Assembly (NCBI GenBank): GCA_003116995.1
Contig: BDSL01000153.1
Coordinates: forward strand, 1-64,000
Origin: Yamagishiella unicocca
Taxonomy: Eukaryota > Chlorophyta > Chlorophyceae > Chlamydomonadales > Volvocaceae
Reading direction: 5' to 3'
Length of the DNA: 64,000 nucleotides
Positions 9,367 to 20,539 of this stretch are shown piece after piece (position 1 is the stretch's first letter; each line of letters opens with the position of its first letter). Position numbers and translations under genes: made by a program. The notes under the pieces were generated by a model. The model did not search any database. It saw only the letters and a list, made by a program, of their open reading frames with translations, and was not told the origin of the DNA.

Positions 9367-12300
9367 ATGGACGCCGCCGCGCGTAGCTCTGTCCTCGCGG
9401 CGACATCGGGCATGGGGGGTCTTTCGCTCTCCAACTCCCCGCAGCCGCCGCTGCTTCAACAGCGATCCATCACCGCCGACGCGCAAGCCTCGACGCCCCT
9501 GGCCCCGCCTCCACCATCACGGCCCAGGGGGTGTTCCGGGGCGGCTCCGGATTCCTACGACGCGGCGTCGTTATCGACATCGGGTGCAGGGCCCTCCACC
9601 TCGTCTGCGGTCGAGGCGCGGGGCGTGGCCGCCGGTCCGACCTCGCAGACCGTCTGTCGCAGCGCGCAGGGCCCACCTGGCCAGGAGCAACAGCAGCAGC
9701 AGCAGGCGGGGCGGGGTGGCGGCGGTGTGGGCACGGGTGGCAGCGGTGTTGGCAGCAGCAAGGCAAACCAGCAACCGGACCGGAAGACGGGCCGCCGCAG
9801 CCCTCCGCGGTCGTCATCCAGAGGTCCCGCGGATGCAACTGCCAGGGGCGGCGGCGGCGTTGGTGGTGGTGGTGGCAGCAGGGGCGTGGCGAGGGAGGCC
9901 ACGCCAGGGAGATATCCGGTGGGTGGGTGGGTGGGAGGGTGTCCGCGCCGTCCGATTCGCGCCCGACCGGCAGCCACTTGGCCATACTCAGGACCGCCAG
10001 GGCCCCCAGCCCCCACGAACGGTTGACGTCAGGAGGGTCCTGTGTATGCGCCATTAGGGGGTAGCACCTGGTGTTCATGTGGGGGCGGTGCATGGGGCGC
10101 AACTGTCGACAGGGGTCGGCGTGCAGCAGCACGTTGTGCTGGGTGTCGGCAGCAGCAGCGGCGGCACCACTGGGGACCAGGGGCGCGGTGTGGTGGGCTT
10201 GGCAGCAGGCGCCCACTGTGAGGTGCGGATGCTTGCGGAGCGAGCGCGGTGGGAAGAGGGGAGGGCGAGGGGCCCGCGGGTCGGCGCAGCAAGTATGCGC
10301 GGAGAGGGTGTACCGACGACCTAGCGGCAAGTAACGATTCGTGATGCTAGCGAGCCCCGAAGACACATTGACCTCACCCACTATTCCTAAAAGAATAATC
10401 GGGCCTCCTGCTCGCCCCCCGATCTTACTCCCGCCCCTCCTAACCCCTTGATGGCCCCCAGGAGCATCTGCCGCAGGAGGACCTCCAGCGCGGCCTCAAG
10501 GGCGGCCAGCTGTTCCGGGGCAAGATCCGAATCAACGCGGGCAACAGATCCGAGGTGTGCCGTGTGTTGAAAGGGGGAACTGGGCAAGGAGGGGAGGGGC
10601 CGTCCGCATGGGGTTGATGGTGAGGATACCTTACGGGTCTCTGGGGGGTTGGGCGGCTGGTTCCATGGGCAATGCGGCGTGGTCTGTCAAACAGGGGAGG
10701 GACAGAGAGTCATGACGCAGTGTGGCAACTGCACACAGCATGGCGCGCCATGAAACCACACGCAGCTATCACTCCCCCTCCCGTAGCCGTGTGACAGTGG
10801 GCCGGCCTTAGCCGCTTTGACGTCGCGCCCTGCCCGTACCTCGCCCGCAACTTGAACGCAAACTTGTTCGGCAGCTCGGGCTCGGTTCCTCCCGGATGCC
10901 GTGAGCGAGGCTCGCTCGCAGGTTTCTGACTGACGAACCAATGATCTCCGGCAGGCAAGCTCAAACTTGTGCCCCAAGCTCTTCTCCAGCTAGTTCTTTC
11001 CCTCCTTGTCCTATGCGTTCTACGCGAGTTTCCTCGGCCCCCCCCCTCATCCTCGGCCCCAACCTTGGCCCCACCCTCGGGGCCCCCACCCCCACCCACC
11101 GCCCTACGCCTCTGCCGTAAAGTTTTGCAACTTAGCAGAAGTAGGGTTTCGCAACTTAGCAGGAAGTGAACAGCGCCCTTTTCACCCTTTTGGCAGGCGT
11201 ACGTCACGGTGGCCGGTCTGCCGCACGACCTGCTGGTCCGCGGGGACCTGCACCAGAACCGGGCCATCGAGGGGGACGAGGTGGCGGTGGCGCTGCAGCC
11301 CCCACCGGCCTGGTTCACTGTCAACAAGCTGGCGCAGCAGCAGCAACAAGGCGGCGCGAATGTGGGTTGCGCGTGGGTGGGGTGGGGGTGGCCGGCCTCA
11401 AACGCACATTAGTCCTCTGGGCATCTTGTCGCTGCTCGCGCAAAGCACAGTACGCTGGAAGGGGGAAAGGGCTGGCAGGCGCAGCGGATGCACCGTCTTA
11501 GCGGACCACGTTCCCTGAGGTGGTGCCTGTACTAGGCGTTCCTGTGGCAATCTCCGCCCTGGACCGCACTCCACTTGGCGCCCAATGCGCCCGGCTGATT
11601 ACCCGCATCTCTTCCACGTCGTCAACCCGCCTGGCACCTGCGCCTGCCTCCTACGCCCTGCAGGGCCAGGACGCCTCCCTCGCCTCCTCGGCGCCGGACG
11701 ACTGCCCCTGGCGCAGCTGCACCAATCCCGACGAGACCAAGGCGCTGGTGGCCCGGTTGCTGGCGGGGAGGCCGGAGCTGCGGGTCACAGGTGGGGGCCG
11801 GGCCGGAGGGAGAGGAGGCGGAAGGGTGTGTTGCTGTAGCCGGTTGTGTCTGCGACCAGCCCGCTGCGGCGACCTCGCTGCCCTCACTCCCTGACTGAAC
11901 CGAATAGCCTTGGCCGCTGCAGGGCAGCTGTGGCCCCGCCAGCAGTATCGAACCCTAGTCCCCCGCGCGCCTCAACCCGCCCCTCCCGGCCCCGCAGCCA
12001 AGGTCGTCGCCATCCTCGAGCCCTCCACCAAGCGGGAGCACATCGTGGGGCTGCTGCAGCTGGCCGCCCCGCCAGCCCTCGCGCCCTCGCTGGTGACTCC
12101 AGGGATGCCGCCGCCGCTGGCGGCGGCCGTGGCGGCTCTGTGCCAGGCGGGCAGCGAGCCCCCCCGCTGCTACCTGCTGCCGCTGGACCCCCGCATGCCC
12201 CGGTGTGTCGTACGGCCGAGCGAGGTGCGGAACCTCTCGCCCATGCTGTTGGAGGAGCTGCTGCGGGGGGACGCCGCTGAGAGCAGGTGAGTTAGGAGGG

Positions 12301-15300
12301 AAGTCGAGGGAAAGTAAGGGGGCGGGGTGATGCGGGGGGGTTGGAGTAGAGGGAGATGGGATGGGAAGGGATGACAGGGCCTTTGGAGGCGGAGTTAGGG
12401 GGGCGGGGAGGAAGGTGCGCTGGCAGGGATATGAGGTTATGGCGGGTGAGGGTCGGAACCGGGGAGATGACCTGGCTGGGGCGGCAGGGCGTAGGCGGGG
12501 AAGGCCGGAAGAGTAAGGTGCAGCGAGGGATGCAGTGAGCTGCAGTGAGATGGGAGGGCAAAGTAGCAAATTGGCAAAAAAGGAAAAGGGGTAATATCTG
12601 GCGCGGTGGTGGTATTAGCTGGAGTAGTGTGCTGTGGACGCGGGGTCCACATTAGGAGTGAAGCGGGGTCCACATTAGGGGTGAAGCGGGGTCCACATTA
12701 GGAGTGAAGCGGGGGCCCATTTCATTCCTTTCCTTGTACCGACGACGGCTGTCCTCTTGGACACGGTGGGGCCGACACGCCATCCATCCTGCCTCGCACG
12801 GCCGCCTTCTACATAGGTGGAAAGCAAGCCAATTTCCGCACACCTACTTCCCATTTGCCCTCCGCCCTCCGCAGCTGCCTTCACTCTGGCCCCTCCCCCT
12901 CACGTGTTTTCTCCCCCCCCCTCGTGTAACCGGTATTTCTGCCACCCCCTCCGACCAGGACCCTCATGTCCGCTCGCGTCGCCGAGTGGAGCTCCTCCCA
13001 CGCCCAGCCGGCTGTGGCTCTGCGGGCCAGCTTGGGGCAGGCGGGGGAGATTGAGAGCGAGACGGCGGCGCTGCTGGAGATGGAGAACATCCGGACGGAG
13101 GACTTCGGGTCGGAGGTGCTGGAGTGCTTGCCAGCCGTCCCTTGGAGTATTGGGGAGGCGGAGCTGTCGAAGCGCAGGGACTTCAGGTGGGTTGGGAGTC
13201 ACGGGAGTGGCGGGAGGATTGAGGAGGGTTGGGGTCCCGTTCCCTAAGTCCCCTCCTTCCGCACCCTCTCCCACTCCTCCCGGTCCCAACTCCTGCCCCC
13301 AAACGCCTGCATCCCCCCAAACTCCCTCCATTCGGACCTTTCCACGCCCTTGCGCTCGTTTACGTTGCAACCCCCCCCCCAGTTCATTTACCCCCCCCCC
13401 CGCCCTCCTTATCCGCCCCCCCCCCTTGTTCCTCTTCCCCCGCTCCCCGCCTCCCCCCACCCCGGCACCCCTTAGGTCCACCCGCGTCTTCTCCATCGAC
13501 CCCCCCACCGCCAAGGACCTGGACGACGCGCTCTCCATTGAGCCGCTGCCGGATGGTGGCTGGCGGGTGGGGGTGCACATCGCTGACGTGTCCCACTTCA
13601 TAGCGCCGTTCAGGTGTGGGGGGGAGGGCGGCGTGCGCCGTTCGCAGTGCAGGAGGAGGTGGCAGCGGGGAGGCCGGGGGGACGGAATAGGGGTAAGAAG
13701 GGAGTTGGGCCGCTGAGCTTGGATGCCAGGCAAAGGGAGGGTGTACGGTGACGCTGAGTGATATGCAGCTCTTGTTGGCTGCCAGACTGGGCGGCGTGGG
13801 TGGGTGCGGTTGGGGTCTGGGACCCGTATGTCATCCATTCGCTGCAGACTCCATGTCTTCGTGCCTTTCCCCTCTGGCCCCCCCACCTCCGGCCCCAGCG
13901 CGCTCGACGTTGAGGCCGGCCGGCGCGCCACCAGCACCTACCTGGTTCAGCGGGTGATCCCGATGCTGCCTCCACTGCTGTGCGAGGAGCTGTGCAGCCT
14001 CAACCCAGGGGTGGAGCGCCTCACGTTCAGCGTGGTGTGGGACATGGAGGAAGGCGGTGAGGAGGGGCCCGTCAGGGGCCGGGGGATGGCGAGATAAGCT
14101 GTTTACACGACATAGGAGGGGTACTAGAGGAAACCCGTACGTCGGCACAGGAGCCGGGGGGAGGGGCGGCATCAGAGAGGACAGGGGCGGCATCAGAGAG
14201 GGGAGATATCACAGAGGGTTCAGGCCGCCCAGGCTCAAGGGCCAGCAGGGCCATGCAGTTGCTTGCGTAATGGGTTTTATGCCACCCCCGCTGACCGGTT
14301 TTCTCCCCCCCTTCCCCGCCGCCCCCCTGCAGGCACCATCCGCTCCACCTGGTTCGGCCGCTCCGTGATCCGTTCCTGCGCCAAGCTGAGCTACCCGATG
14401 GTGCAGCAGATGATCGAGGGGCGCTTTAAGCCCTCGGATTGCGCAGTGGCCCTGTACGGGGAGGATGTGACGTGGGACCAGGTGGGGGGGCCGGCGGGGG
14501 CGGGAGGAGAGGAAGGGGGTTTAGTGTCAGGGGCCGGCATGTCAATGGCAGCTGGCAGGTGGGTGGCGGAGCAGGTGGCGGAAGGGGGCGGAGCGAGAGG
14601 GGACACTATTCACCGCCAGCTCGTGACTCCTCCTCCTGCCATGTCCACCTCCCTTCACCAACCCATACATTTTGACTGTTTCGTTCGCGTTGCCTCCTTC
14701 CTTCCTATCGGCCACCAGTGCCGCCTCCTGATATATGAACAGCAGCACCCCTCCTTCCCGCCGTCAGGAGGGGACCCACGGACCGCCCAGCAGCTCATGC
14801 ACGCTGCCCCACAACCCGCCCGGCGGCCCCCCCGCCACGTTCCGAACCCCCGTCCTGATCCGGTGCCTCCCCCCTCCCCCCCCCTGCACGCTACCTCCTT
14901 CCCAGGTCATCGGCGACTCCCTGACCCTCTGGTCCCTAGCTTCGCGGATGCGGGCAGCCCGCTTCGAGGGCGGGGCTCTGCGGCTGGATGGCGTGAGGCT
15001 CTTCTACTCACTGGACAAGGATGGGAATCCGGTGACGGCGGCGCCGTACTTGCAGAAGGTAGGTGCCACACTGTGCAAAACGCGAAGGGTGGGAGGAGCC
15101 GTTGCCATGATCTGGCAGCTGGCTCAAGCGCCCAGCCCTCATTTCGAGCCCGCGGAGCGGGGGCCGGCTGCCCTGCTGGTTAGCCGCGGCAGGCCAGCGC
15201 TCCTGCCATACCTGCCGCTTGGATCTGCTGTCAACATACCAGCGGTCGGGCCGGGGGTTTATCATAAAGCGGAGTGGAGGACCAATGTGCTGGCGGGGCG

Positions 15301-18142
15301 GGGTGGTGCGGCGATGCTCAGGTCGTTGAGGGGAGGGGAAGGGAAGCTTAGCACAGGGGCGGCGAGAAGAGGGCCCGGTGGTGGTGTGGTCGAACGGTGG
15401 CGGGTGGGCTCAAGCTGGCCCCCCGGCATCACTCGCCAGCTAGGCAAGTGGATTGAAAGCTCCCGCCTCTCTTGCCGCGCGGGGAGCCGACTTCACCGCG
15501 GGGAAGCGACTTCCAGTTGGCCTGCTTGCGGTTCGTAGCAACCTTGCCACCCACCCGGCACTGACTAGCCTCCAACCCTGACCCCCTCCACGTCCTCTCT
15601 TCCCCCGGCCCCTAGCGCTCTAACCACAGCCCCTCCCTCCCGCTGCCCCGCCACCTCCCCCGCCCTCCCGCCCGCTGCCCCCTAACCCACCCCCCCCCCC
15701 GGCCCGCAGGAGGCCAACCAGCTAGTTGAGGAGTTCATGCTGCTGGCCAACATGAGTGTGGCCAACTGCATCTCGGAGGCCTTCCCGGACAGGGCGATGC
15801 TGAGGTGCGGCGGGAGGGCGATGGGGGCCAGGGGACTGCAGGCGGCAGCAGAGGAACTACAAGGGAGGGAAATTCAGGCGACCCCTCTTGGCTGGAGGCG
15901 GGCGGGCAGCCGGGCGGGGGACGGACCAAGCAAGCTCTGCTGATGGCGGCATTGCGCTGACTGTGCGCCCTGGGCGGAAAGGCGCTGAGTCTTGTCGCAG
16001 CGTCCGCGTCGTGCAACCCAACGCGCCTCTCCTTCGTTCGCACACAAGTCCCTCACAATGCCCGCCTCTCACTCCGCCCCGCTCACCGCTCGTAACACCG
16101 CTCGTCAAACTGCTCGTCACACCGCCGGCGGCCCCTGCCTTCTCCCGCCCCCAGGCGCCACCCCCCACCCAACCCCGCGAAGCTGAAAACCCTACAAGAG
16201 GTGGCGTCAGCGGTCGGAATGGACATCGACGTGTCCTCGGCGGCGACCATACAGGCTGGGCTCAACACGCTGCGGGAGGGGGGACCCGCTGCCGACGCCG
16301 GTGCCAACGGCGCCGACGGCGCTGCGACCCATCTGCTTTCCTCCCCCGCCGAGCGGCACCGTCGCAAGGTGGAGCTGCTGGTGATGCTGGCCACGAAGCC
16401 CATGCAGCTGGCAGAGTACTTTTGCACGGGCCTTATCGATGATTCGTTGATGTGGCGGTGAGGAGGGGGGTTCGGAAGCTTGCAGCGGAGGGGAAGGGAA
16501 CTGCTGCACTTGCCGCCCCCCCCCCCCTCAACACACACACGCCCCTCCATCTACAGTGGGGTTCCCCGATGAATTAAGCTCCCCCGTTGCACGATGGCTC
16601 CACCCCCATGCGCACCCGCATCCTTACCCCCTCCCCCTCCTCCCCCTTTCCTCCCCCTCCTCTTCCTCCCCCTCCTCATCCTCCCCCCTCCTCGCCCCCT
16701 TCTTCCCCCCCTCCTCCCCCCCCTCTCCCCCCGCCGGTCTCCAGTCATTATGCCCTGGCGGTCCGCGGCTACACGCACTTCACGTCGCCCATCCGCCGCT
16801 ACCCCGACGTGGTGGTGCACCGGCTGCTGGCGGCGGCGCTGGAAGTACGACAGGGCGAGGCGACGGCAGCGGAGGCGGCCACCAAGCACCGCCTGCTGGA
16901 CACCCGTCTGACGGGTGTGCAGGGGAGGGGCGAGCTGGCGGCGGGGAGAGCGGGCTGACGGGGTGATGGAATGGTGGAGAGGGGTTTATGGGTTTGCCTG
17001 GCTTGGCGGCTTTCCGCCTGGCTTGGTTGGACTTGGTGAGCTCCAACTAGGACGGCCAGTCCCCCTGCGGCCAGTCACCCTGCGGCTGCTTCGCTCGCCC
17101 TCGACGGCGCTCCGTACCCCCAGCCGCAGCGCCATCTGCCCACACGCACACGAGCCACCCATCGCCACCCGCCTTACCGGCCTCGGCCCCAATCCGGCCG
17201 TCATCGACCTCTACCTTCGCGCCGGTACCCGGTACCACGCGGGCCCCCCCGGCCCCACCTCCCTTCCCTCACACCCCTGCGCTGTATCCCAACCGTCGTT
17301 GGAGTACACCTCAACCTCAACCTCCACCGCCACCCCGTGTCCTCCCTCCTATTTCGCACCCGCGCCGACCCTCAGGCCTGGTGGCGGAGCACTGCAACGA
17401 CCGGCGCCTGGCCGCCCGCAACGCGCAAGACAGCTCCCTGCGGCTGTACCTGTGTGTGCTGCTGCGCCGCCATCCCGTCATCACCCTGGCCACCGTCAAC
17501 AATGTGGGCGGCGACCGCTACTTCGGCGCCTACCTGACCGAGTTCGGCATGGAGGTGCGGGTGGAGATGGAAGAGGCGGGGGTGCCGCTGGACGCCAACT
17601 GGAACGCGGGCGCAAAGGTGCTGACGCTGACCCGCGGGTCGGGTGAGGCGCGCAGCAACGGTGGCGGCGGGGCTGGCGGCGCTGGCGATGGTGGGAACAT
17701 CGGGCGGAACCGCCGCGGCGGAGGGTTCGCAGGTCGCGGCGGCCGCCGCAACGGCGGCGGCGGGTTCGCCGGCCGCGGCAACGGCAGTGACGGTCGGGGC
17801 AGGGGCAGCGGCGGCGGTGGTAGCGATAGCCCCAGCCTGGAGTCATGGGTTCAGGCGCTGCCGGAGGTTCGTAACCCGCATGCGCTGCAGCCCGCCGCGC
17901 TGCCGCTGCACGTGCAGCTGTTCAGCGACGTGCCGGTCATCCTGACGGCCGTGACGGTACCTGGCCAGCCCTCCTACCTGTCAGCTCGCATGTACCTGCC
18001 GGAGGCGGCCAGGGTGCTGGAGGCAGCGTCCACATCGCCTGGCGCCGAAGCGGCAGCCAGCGGGGCGCCGGCGGCAGCGGCGGCGGAGGGTGAGCCGGTG
18101 CGGCAGTCGGAGATCCCCTGGGACAGTACGCTGAACGACTGA
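9367..18142 (+). CDS. DIS3L2: DIS3L2-like 3'-5' exoribonuclease (RNase II/RNB family), 14 exons
   Basis: Exons 9367-9918, 10462-10554, 11197-11361, 11664-11790, 11923-12286, 12959-13186, 13476-13613, 13899-14056, 14333-14481, 14906-15058, 15710-15804, 16155-16457, 16745-16914 and 17376-18142 join in phase to 1153 aa. Order: Gln/Gly-rich N-terminus; cold-shock domains ([39 protein letters not shown]); RNB domain with [13 protein letters not shown] (Asp 518, 524, 526, 527 match the metal-binding acids), [30 protein letters not shown] and [11 protein letters not shown]; then an S1-like end interrupted by FAGRG/RGG repeats. The family degrades RNA processively from the 3' end, in the cytoplasm and without the exosome, often on uridylated RNA; the plant relative is SOV. 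Every catalytic acid is present, so activity is expected. The start uses GCAGCCATGG, a good Kozak context, but an upstream exon cannot be excluded. The N-terminal exon is the least certain part. Confidence 0.93.
16600..16744 (+). repeat. Polypyrimidine tract in DIS3L2 intron 12
   Basis: About 130 bases of nearly pure C and T, built from CCCCCTCCT units, fill the 3' half of the intron up to the CAG acceptor at 16742-16744. It is an extreme polypyrimidine tract and could adopt triplex or i-motif structures. The other DIS3L2 introns also end in C-rich runs (13361-13475, 15650-15709), but shorter ones. Confidence 0.85.
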
Positions 18143-20539
18143 CCGACTGGCGGTGCCTGACCCACCGCTGTTCAGCGACTGTTTGGGGGGCGATGCGGGT
18201 TGCGGCGGTGTTGCTGTGGCCATCAGAGGTGGCCAGTAGCGGCAGGCGTCGCGGGCTATTCAGGTGGTTGCCATTGTGAGGCTGTGTGCGGGGTAGGGTG
18301 GAAACCCGTAGAAGAAGTAAAGGAGGAGGTTCGGGCACGTGTTCCAAACTTCACACTGGAGAACTTGGTTCGCCGGCCGGAGTCGGGGTTTTGGATAAGG
18401 GAATGATGAAAGTGGTCGTTGGGGGAAGTGGAGGCCGGGCGGCGCCGAACCGAACGTTATGGCTGCCATTGCAAACTGGTGTGCTCACGTGCGGGACGAG
18501 CGCAGCTGCAAGGACGAGCTGTACGAAGCGAACCATACCACCAGGCTGTACTGCATACTACAGCCAGCTGTACCTTGTGTTTTGTTTTTGTGCTCACCGC
18601 TGTGCGCGGAACCCCTGGCAGAGGGGGTGCGCGCGCAGGTGGGCAGCCGTGGCAGGTGGGGGCAGCAAGCAGGGGCTTCGAGGGGATCTGGAGGACAGGG
18701 TAGGGGGGGCACGGATGATGACACCACATACTACCCAGATACTCGTAGCGCTTGTTCGCAGGCAGGCCAAGTTCAGGCAGGGTGTGCGGACTGCCAAGGA
18801 GGTCAATGCGCAAGATTCGCGCTTCCTTTCGGGTTGGTCCTTCCTGTTAGGTTGGTCTTGTACAGCAACGTCCTCGGCGACGTTGACCACCAGCCCCGGG
18901 CTTCGAGGCGAAGAGGAGATATCGTGAATATACTGGGCGGGCTTACGCACACTGGAAGAGTTGTGAGATGTAACGTGTGAAGCTTAAGACGGAGAACCGG
19001 GTTGGGGGCCTTCCCCGGGCCGAGTCGCGGGGGCTGGAGGAGGAGCCACTATAGGGCCACTTGCAAGAATGAACGTATGCAGTCTGTGGATGTACGCCGT
19101 GTTGCAGCGTCATCAAAGAGTACACGAGTGCAGTAAAACTGGCCGGCAAGGCCCATCAATACCTGGTGGTGTCGTCGGTCCAAACTTCGGAGGCTTCAGG
19201 ACGCAGAGACCGAGAAACTTGCGACAGTGATCTACTCCGCAACCTGTTCCTACCTGACGTCCCTACCGGCAGACCTGCACGGTCCGACTGATGTACCGCA
19301 CATCCGGAAAACCCCGCGACCTGTACCGAGGTTCCAGACCGCGCTAATCTTGTTTGGTCTTCTGGCGACCTCTGATGAAGCGCTGTTGCTGCAGCTCGCG
19401 GGGCGGGGCGGAGCGCAGTGGGCGCCCGGCGGCACCCAGACACCTAGCTGCGCCGCACGCCACCGCCTAGCAAGTCCGACAAGGTCCGACTACCCCAGCG
19501 CACCCGACCTCGCAGCAGGGCCTGCGCGAGGCTGCCACGTCACCGCCGCGTCACCGCATGACATGCGGGCCTGGTTCACAGTCTAGGGCCACTGTGCAAG
19601 TCGAGTCGCCCGTATTCCGGGCGCAACGTCCCCCATCACTTCCCTCCACTGCTGTCGCTGTGCCCCTTCCTGTCCTTATGCGCCCAATGAGGCCGCAACC
19701 CTGATACGGTCGGCCAAGTTATTTGTCCCACTGGATACCACCTTGCGGCTTCCTGCCAGTAGCAGCAGCAGTGCCGGTAGCGGCACAACAGCCCTACACC
19801 CACCATGGTATGGTTGTTCGCGGTCAATCGCCGTCATCCCGCCGCTGATGCCAGTCCAACCGCGCCTACGACCCCGGTTTTGATCCCTGCTTGCGCCTAC
19901 CTGCCTGGGGCTCCCGACACCTGGCTGCCGGGCTGTACCCCGCCGGCTACACCGCTGGGGGGATTCCTGGCCACTGGTGCCGCTGCATCGCACTTCAAAC
20001 ACCTCGCTTCCACACAGTGCACACGTCATGCTTTCTTCCCGACCTCAGCGACCACCTCCTGCTGCCAAGCGCCCAACATACCGCGTTCAGCTGCCTCCGT
20101 ATAGCCGCCCCTGCCGTCGCCCCTTCTCTCTGCCAACCTGGCGAGCACGCACCAGACCTGCCCCGCACAAGGGCTGCCGTACGTGCCGCCCCTGCTGACT
20201 GCGCTGGTGCCGCTGAGCGGGCAGTGACATTGAGGCGGGTTGCCACGGGGCAGCCCGGCTCTGCGGAAGACACGCCCGTACCCCAAAACCCCCCGTGCCC
20301 CCCCCGCAACACGTCCTTCATCCCCCGGCGCCCTCCTGCACTGCCAGCACGTCCGCCACCCCTGGCCACAGCACAACAACGCCGTTCCCACACCTCCTCC
20401 CCAGCCAGCACACCCACCCGCCACCCCCGCCACGGCCCAGGCCGTCCTTCTGCCCTGCATCATTGCCGCACCCTCACCCATCTCCCTGGGGGGCCCCGCC
20501 CCGGGCGGGGCCGAGGCGCCTCCACCACCTGCGTCTGCT
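18143..20539. other. Region between the convergent DIS3L2 and the large unknown gene
   Basis: 18143 to about 18980 is best read as the DIS3L2 3' untranslated region. From there to 20539 I recognise no gene; short frames on both strands lack splice-supported continuity. 20180-20460 is C-rich and could contain the last exons of the large minus-strand gene, whose 3' end I could not resolve. No repeats beyond short G or C runs were seen. Confidence 0.5.
18969..18973 (+). promoter_or_regulatory. Candidate poly(A) signal of DIS3L2
   Basis: TGTAA, the green-algal polyadenylation signal, lies about 830 bases past the DIS3L2 stop codon, a usual 3' UTR length in this lineage. The call rests on motif and distance only. 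Confidence 0.4.

Noticed and set aside
12900..13937. Minus-strand frame of 345 codons opposite DIS3L2
   Set aside because: It runs antisense through two conserved DIS3L2 exons and C-rich introns. Openness follows from GC bias in the third codon position.
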